Made by a program: the position numbers and the translations under genes. This document shows, piece after piece, positions 60,936 through 64,000 of a DNA stretch of 64,000 nucleotides (position 1 is its first letter; each line of letters starts with the position of its first letter). This DNA comes from Bosea sp. Tri-49 (lineage in GTDB: Bacteria; Pseudomonadota; Alphaproteobacteria; Rhizobiales; Beijerinckiaceae). Where the stretch lies: positions 2,108,001-2,172,000 of the forward strand of contig NZ_CP017946.1 of the NCBI RefSeq assembly GCF_003952665.1, written 5' to 3'. The notes below the pieces were generated by a model that saw only the letters and a list, made by a program, of their open reading frames with translations, was not told the DNA's origin and did no database searches.

Positions 60936-61883
60936 ATGGACCAGCTCACTGCCATGCGCGCCTTCGTGCGCGTCGTCGAAGTCGGCACCTTCACCCGTGC
61001 GGCGCAGCTGCTCGACCTGCCCAAGCCGACCGTGACCAAGCTGATCCAGCAGCTCGAAGGGCATTTGCGGGCGCAGTTGCTCAACCGCACGACGCGGCGC
61101 GTCACCGTGACCATGGACGGCGCGGCCTATTACGAGCGGGCTCTGCGCGTCCTCGGCGAGATCGACGAGCTCGACCAGAGCATGACCTCGTCGCAGGCCC
61201 GGCCGAGCGGGCGCCTCAGGATCGATGTCAGCGTGCCGCTCGCGACCGACATCATCCTGCCGGCGCTGCCGCAATTCCTGGCGCGCTATCCCGAGATCCA
61301 GGTCGACATGGGCCTGTCCGACCGGCCGGCCGACCTGGTCGGCGAGAATCTCGACCTTGCCGTGCGGGCGGGTGCGATCGACGATCAGAGCCTGATCGCC
61401 CGCCGCATCGGCCAGATGATGCTGATCACCTGCGCTACGCCGGACTATCTGGCCAGGCACGGGACGCCGCGGCATCCACGCGATCTGGAGAATGGCCACC
61501 TCGCCGTCGGCTATCGCCGGGCCGGCACCAGCCGCATCCTGCCCTTCACCTTCGCCGGCACCAGCGAGACCATCGAGATCCACGGCAATTATGTCATCTC
61601 GCTGAACGAGGGCACCGGCTATCTCGCCGCCGGGCTCGCGGGGATGGGCGTCATGCAGGTGCCGACCTTCATGGCCATGGCGCACATCGCCTCCGGGCGG
61701 CTCGTGCCGGTGTTGACCGACTGGTGCACTGCCCCGAAGCCGCTGCACATCATCTACCCGCCGAACCGGCACCTCTCGAACAAGGTGCGGGTCTTCGTCG
61801 ACTGGCTGGCGGAGATCTTTGCCGCGAACGACCTGCTCCAGCGCAAGCCGGACCTGCCCATCGCTCACGACGTTGCGGCATGA
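60936..61883 (+). CDS. LysR-family transcriptional regulator
   Basis: A 315-residue LysR protein with the winged helix at the N terminus (MDQLTAMRAFVRVVEVGTFT, AAQLLDLPKPTVTKLIQQLEGHL) and a periplasmic-binding-like effector domain (GLSDRPADLVGENLDLAVRAG). This subtype is common next to RND or quinone-related genes. It most likely controls the divergent hydrolase-adaptor-permease operon from the site at 60891-60912. The amidase gene follows on the same strand. Confidence 0.92.
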   Translation: MDQLTAMRAFVRVVEVGTFTRAAQLLDLPKPTVTKLIQQLEGHLRAQLLNRTTRRVTVTMDGAAYYERALRVLGEIDELDQSMTSSQARPSGRLRIDVSVPLATDIILPALPQFLARYPEIQVDMGLSDRPADLVGENLDLAVRAGAIDDQSLIARRIGQMMLITCATPDYLARHGTPRHPRDLENGHLAVGYRRAGTSRILPFTFAGTSETIEIHGNYVISLNEGTGYLAAGLAGMGVMQVPTFMAMAHIASGRLVPVLTDWCTAPKPLHIIYPPNRHLSNKVRVFVDWLAEIFAANDLLQRKPDLPIAHDVAA

Positions 61884-61972
61884 GCCGGGCGCGGGGTTTC
61901 TTCGGCTCCGGAATGCGCTAACCAGATCGGCCGGCTTTCGCCGTGTGCCCGTCCACCAGCCAGGTCCGCCCG

Positions 61973-63262
61973 ATGTCCCGCAGCGTCCGTGACAAGCTCG
62001 AAGCCAATCTCGCCCGCATCGGTGACGGCACCCCGGTGTTCACCAAGCTCTTGCTCGACACGGCGCGCGCCGAGGCCGACGCCGCCGATCGCCGGCGTGA
62101 GGCCGGCCTCGAGCTCAGCCCGATCGACGGCACCATCGTCTCGGTCAAGGACCTGCTCGACGTGAAGGGCGTCACGACCTGGGCCGGCTCCAGCGCGCTG
62201 AAAGGCGCGGCTCCGGCAGCACAGGACGCGCCTTCGGTGGCGCGGCTGCGCCGGGCCGGCGCGGTGATCATCGGCAAGACCAACATGACCGAGTTCGCCT
62301 TCTCCGGCATCGGCCTCAACGCCACCTTCGGCACGCCGGGCAGCGCGCCCGACAAGGCGCGAATCCCCGGCGGTTCCTCTTCCGGCGCGGCGGTCTCCGT
62401 TGCGGAAGACTCGTCGGAGCTGACGGTCGGCACCGATACCGGCGGCTCCTGCCGCATCCCCGCCGCCTTCAACGGCATCACCGGGATGAAGCCGACGCAC
62501 AAGACGGTTCCCGATGAGGGCTGCTTCCCGCTGGCGCCGAGCCTCGATTCGATCGGCCCGCTGGCGAAGGACGTCGCCGGCTGCGCGCGCCTGCTGTCGG
62601 TGCTGGCCGACCGGCCCTTCGCGCTCGAAGACGGCATCTCCGCCGGCCGCATCCGGCTCGGCGTGGCGCGCGGCGGCTTCCTGGCCGAGGCCGAGCCTTC
62701 CGTCGCAAGGGTTTATGAGGCGGCGATCGAGCGCGTGACGCGGCTCGGCATCGCGGTCGAGCCGGTCGATTTCGACGCGCTCTACAAGGAGATGCTGGCG
62801 ATCGCACCCGTGCCGCTCGTCACCGTCGAGGCGTCCGCGGTGCACCGCGACCTGATGGCCAGCAAGGGCGACGCCTATGACCGGCGCGTCGCGGCGCGCA
62901 TCGCCATCGGCGTGCCCTGCAAGGCAGCCGACTACATCATCGCGATGGAGAGGCGCCGGGCACTGATCGCCAGGCTCGCCGCCCTGCTCGACGGGCTCGA
63001 CGGTTTCCTCGCGCCGACCGTGCCGATCGAGGCGCCGACGATCGCCGCGATGGAGGCCGATGACGAGGCCTTCCACACGGCCAACCGCCTGATCCTACGC
63101 AACCCCGCCTTCGGCAACCTGTTTGACCTGTGCTCGATCTCGCTGCCGATGCCGCTCGGCGACAAGCTGTCGGGCGGGCTGATGCTGAGCGCCGTCGCCG
63201 GGCGCGACCGGCAGTTGCTCAACCTCGCCAAGCTGATCGAGCCGGCCGCAGCGGGGCATTGA
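61973..63262 (+). CDS. Amidase signature family protein
   Basis: A 429-residue amidase with the Ser-cis-Ser-Lys triad: lysine in VSVKDLLDV, the loop GGSSSGAAVSV with the cis serine and GTDTGGSCRIPAAFNG with the nucleophile. LAPSLDSIGPLAKDV is a further family motif. Substrates of the family include aliphatic and aromatic amides and the Glu-tRNA(Gln); the lack of gatB/gatC neighbours argues against the tRNA role. I chose the ATG giving MSRSVRDKLE; a GTG 30 bases upstream is also in frame. Confidence 0.92.
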   Translation: MSRSVRDKLEANLARIGDGTPVFTKLLLDTARAEADAADRRREAGLELSPIDGTIVSVKDLLDVKGVTTWAGSSALKGAAPAAQDAPSVARLRRAGAVIIGKTNMTEFAFSGIGLNATFGTPGSAPDKARIPGGSSSGAAVSVAEDSSELTVGTDTGGSCRIPAAFNGITGMKPTHKTVPDEGCFPLAPSLDSIGPLAKDVAGCARLLSVLADRPFALEDGISAGRIRLGVARGGFLAEAEPSVARVYEAAIERVTRLGIAVEPVDFDALYKEMLAIAPVPLVTVEASAVHRDLMASKGDAYDRRVAARIAIGVPCKAADYIIAMERRRALIARLAALLDGLDGFLAPTVPIEAPTIAAMEADDEAFHTANRLILRNPAFGNLFDLCSISLPMPLGDKLSGGLMLSAVAGRDRQLLNLAKLIEPAAAGH

Positions 63263-63474
63263 ACCCGCAGAGCTTGACAAGCCCCGCCACAATGGGCCCT
63301 TCACGGACCATGATCGCGCGCTGCCTTCACGGATCGCTCCCCGCCGCCCTTGCGGCCGCGGGCGGCTGCGCGCGCCTGACCGGCCGAGGTTGACGGCAGC
63401 GCGTCGCGCGCCTCCCTCTTCGCCCCAAAACTCATTCCTGATCGAAGGGCCGCCCTCGCCGGCGGCGTCATGCC

Positions 63475-64000
63475 ATGCTCGACCGTACCAGCGTGCTCAC
63501 CCTCTCCTGCCCCGACCGCCCGGGGATCGTCGCCGCCGTCTCGACCCTGCTGTTCGAGGCCGGCTGCAACATCCTCGACGCCCAGCAATATGACGACATC
63601 GAAACCGGCCGCTTCTTCATGCGCGTCGTCTTCGCCCGCCTCGACGGCGCACAGCCGCAGGAGGCCATCGCCGCCGGCATCGAGGCGCTCGCCCAGCGCT
63701 TTGCCATGACGATCAACCTCAGCGAGCGGGCCAGGAAGAAGCGCGTGCTGCTGCTGGTCTCGAAGTTCGACCATTGCCTGGTCGACCTGATCTATCGCTG
63801 GCGCATCGGCGAACTGCCGATGGAGATCGCGGGAATCGTCTCCAACCATGAGCGTGCCGCCATCGCCTCGACCGACATCGGCGACCTGCCCTTCCACCAT
63901 CTGCCGGTGACGCGCCAGACCAAGATGGAGCAGGAGGCCGAGATCTGGCGGCTGGTGCAAGAGACGAAGACCGCCCTCGTCGTGCTCGCCCGCTACATGC
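63475..64000 (+). CDS. purU: Formyltetrahydrofolate deformylase, N-terminal part
   Basis: PurU hydrolyses 10-formyltetrahydrofolate to formate and tetrahydrofolate, supplying formate for PurT and balancing one-carbon units. The gene runs off the right edge after 175 codons. The N-terminal ACT domain starts TSVLTLSCPDRPGIVAAVS with the folate regulatory motif and ILDAQQYDD, and the formyltransferase-like domain begins RVLLLVSKFDHCLVDLIYRW and LPMEIAGIVSNHE. This is a normal PurU beginning. No glycine riboswitch is evident in the leader. Confidence 0.93.
   Translation, partial: MLDRTSVLTLSCPDRPGIVAAVSTLLFEAGCNILDAQQYDDIETGRFFMRVVFARLDGAQPQEAIAAGIEALAQRFAMTINLSERARKKRVLLLVSKFDHCLVDLIYRWRIGELPMEIAGIVSNHERAAIASTDIGDLPFHHLPVTRQTKMEQEAEIWRLVQETKTALVVLARYM

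Noticed and set aside
63263..63474. Glycine riboswitch upstream of purU
   Set aside because: The leader is GC-rich with a short GCCGCCC/GGGCGGC stem, but the conserved glycine-aptamer core is not seen.
1..64000. tRNA, rRNA, CRISPR array, integrase or insertion-sequence transposase
   Set aside because: I saw none of these on either strand. The accessory stretch at 51.7-55.4 kb has no visible integrase or attachment site, so its mode of entry is unknown.

Overview
The window reads as chromosomal DNA of a high-GC alphaproteobacterium of the Hyphomicrobiales (Rhizobiales), most like Bosea or a close relative. The reasons are a rhizobial-type porin with the N-terminal C-S-A-Y-G and D-T-C-L-R motifs, crotonyl-CoA carboxylase/reductase of the ethylmalonyl-CoA pathway, the pdxJ-acpS-lepB-rnc-era and smpB-dapA-slt neighbourhoods usual in this order, and dispersed GCATGTTC/AAAAGTGG palindromic repeats typical of these genomes. 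The genus is an inference from memory of these families; no search was run. I found no rRNA, tRNA or CRISPR array.

Layout. 1-7.6 kb: a truncated HerA-like ATPase, then the housekeeping run pdxJ, acpS, lepB, rnc, era, interrupted by aqpZ and a mechanosensitive channel gene broken by one missing base, then a NYN-domain protein. 7.7-15.4 kb: exported superoxide dismutase, NTF2-like protein, smpB, dapA, a lytic transglycosylase, a cyclase-family hydrolase, an alpha/beta hydrolase and an O6-alkylguanine methyltransferase. 15.4-20.8 kb: msrP, a SRPBCC/ArsR pair, a DMT exporter, two tandem paralogous membrane proteins and an iron-type alcohol dehydrogenase. 20.8-32.1 kb: envelope genes, namely a helix-hairpin-helix membrane protein, a BON/OmpA protein, the major porin and the tamA-tamB pair. 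32.2-45 kb: metabolic and transport genes (FAH-type hydratase, DMT exporter, YihY/BrkB, LytTR regulator, acyltransferase, ccr, ubiG, lysC, CYTH-CHAD, PhyH-like dioxygenase).

45.0-49.7 kb is a tight operon: a metallophosphoesterase, a Ser/Thr kinase fused to a universal-stress domain, an APH-type kinase and an ACAD10/11-like acyl-CoA dehydrogenase. The last two together look like a split version of the 4-hydroxyacyl-CoA kinase/dehydrogenase system. Next come a MarR regulator and a membrane protein that share an operator, and a DUF3108 protein.

51.7-55.4 kb is the clearest accessory stretch: less GC-rich, with a decayed fragment of the acyl-CoA dehydrogenase, a 20-bp tandem duplication, and a two-gene unit made of an alpha/beta hydrolase and a trypsin-like protease with a helical N-terminal region. 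This pair is the best candidate for an undescribed system. 55.4-64 kb holds a MexEF-type RND efflux operon headed by a hydrolase-fold protein that lacks its catalytic serine and ends in a cysteine cluster, a divergent LysR regulator with a visible operator, an amidase, and the start of purU running off the right edge.
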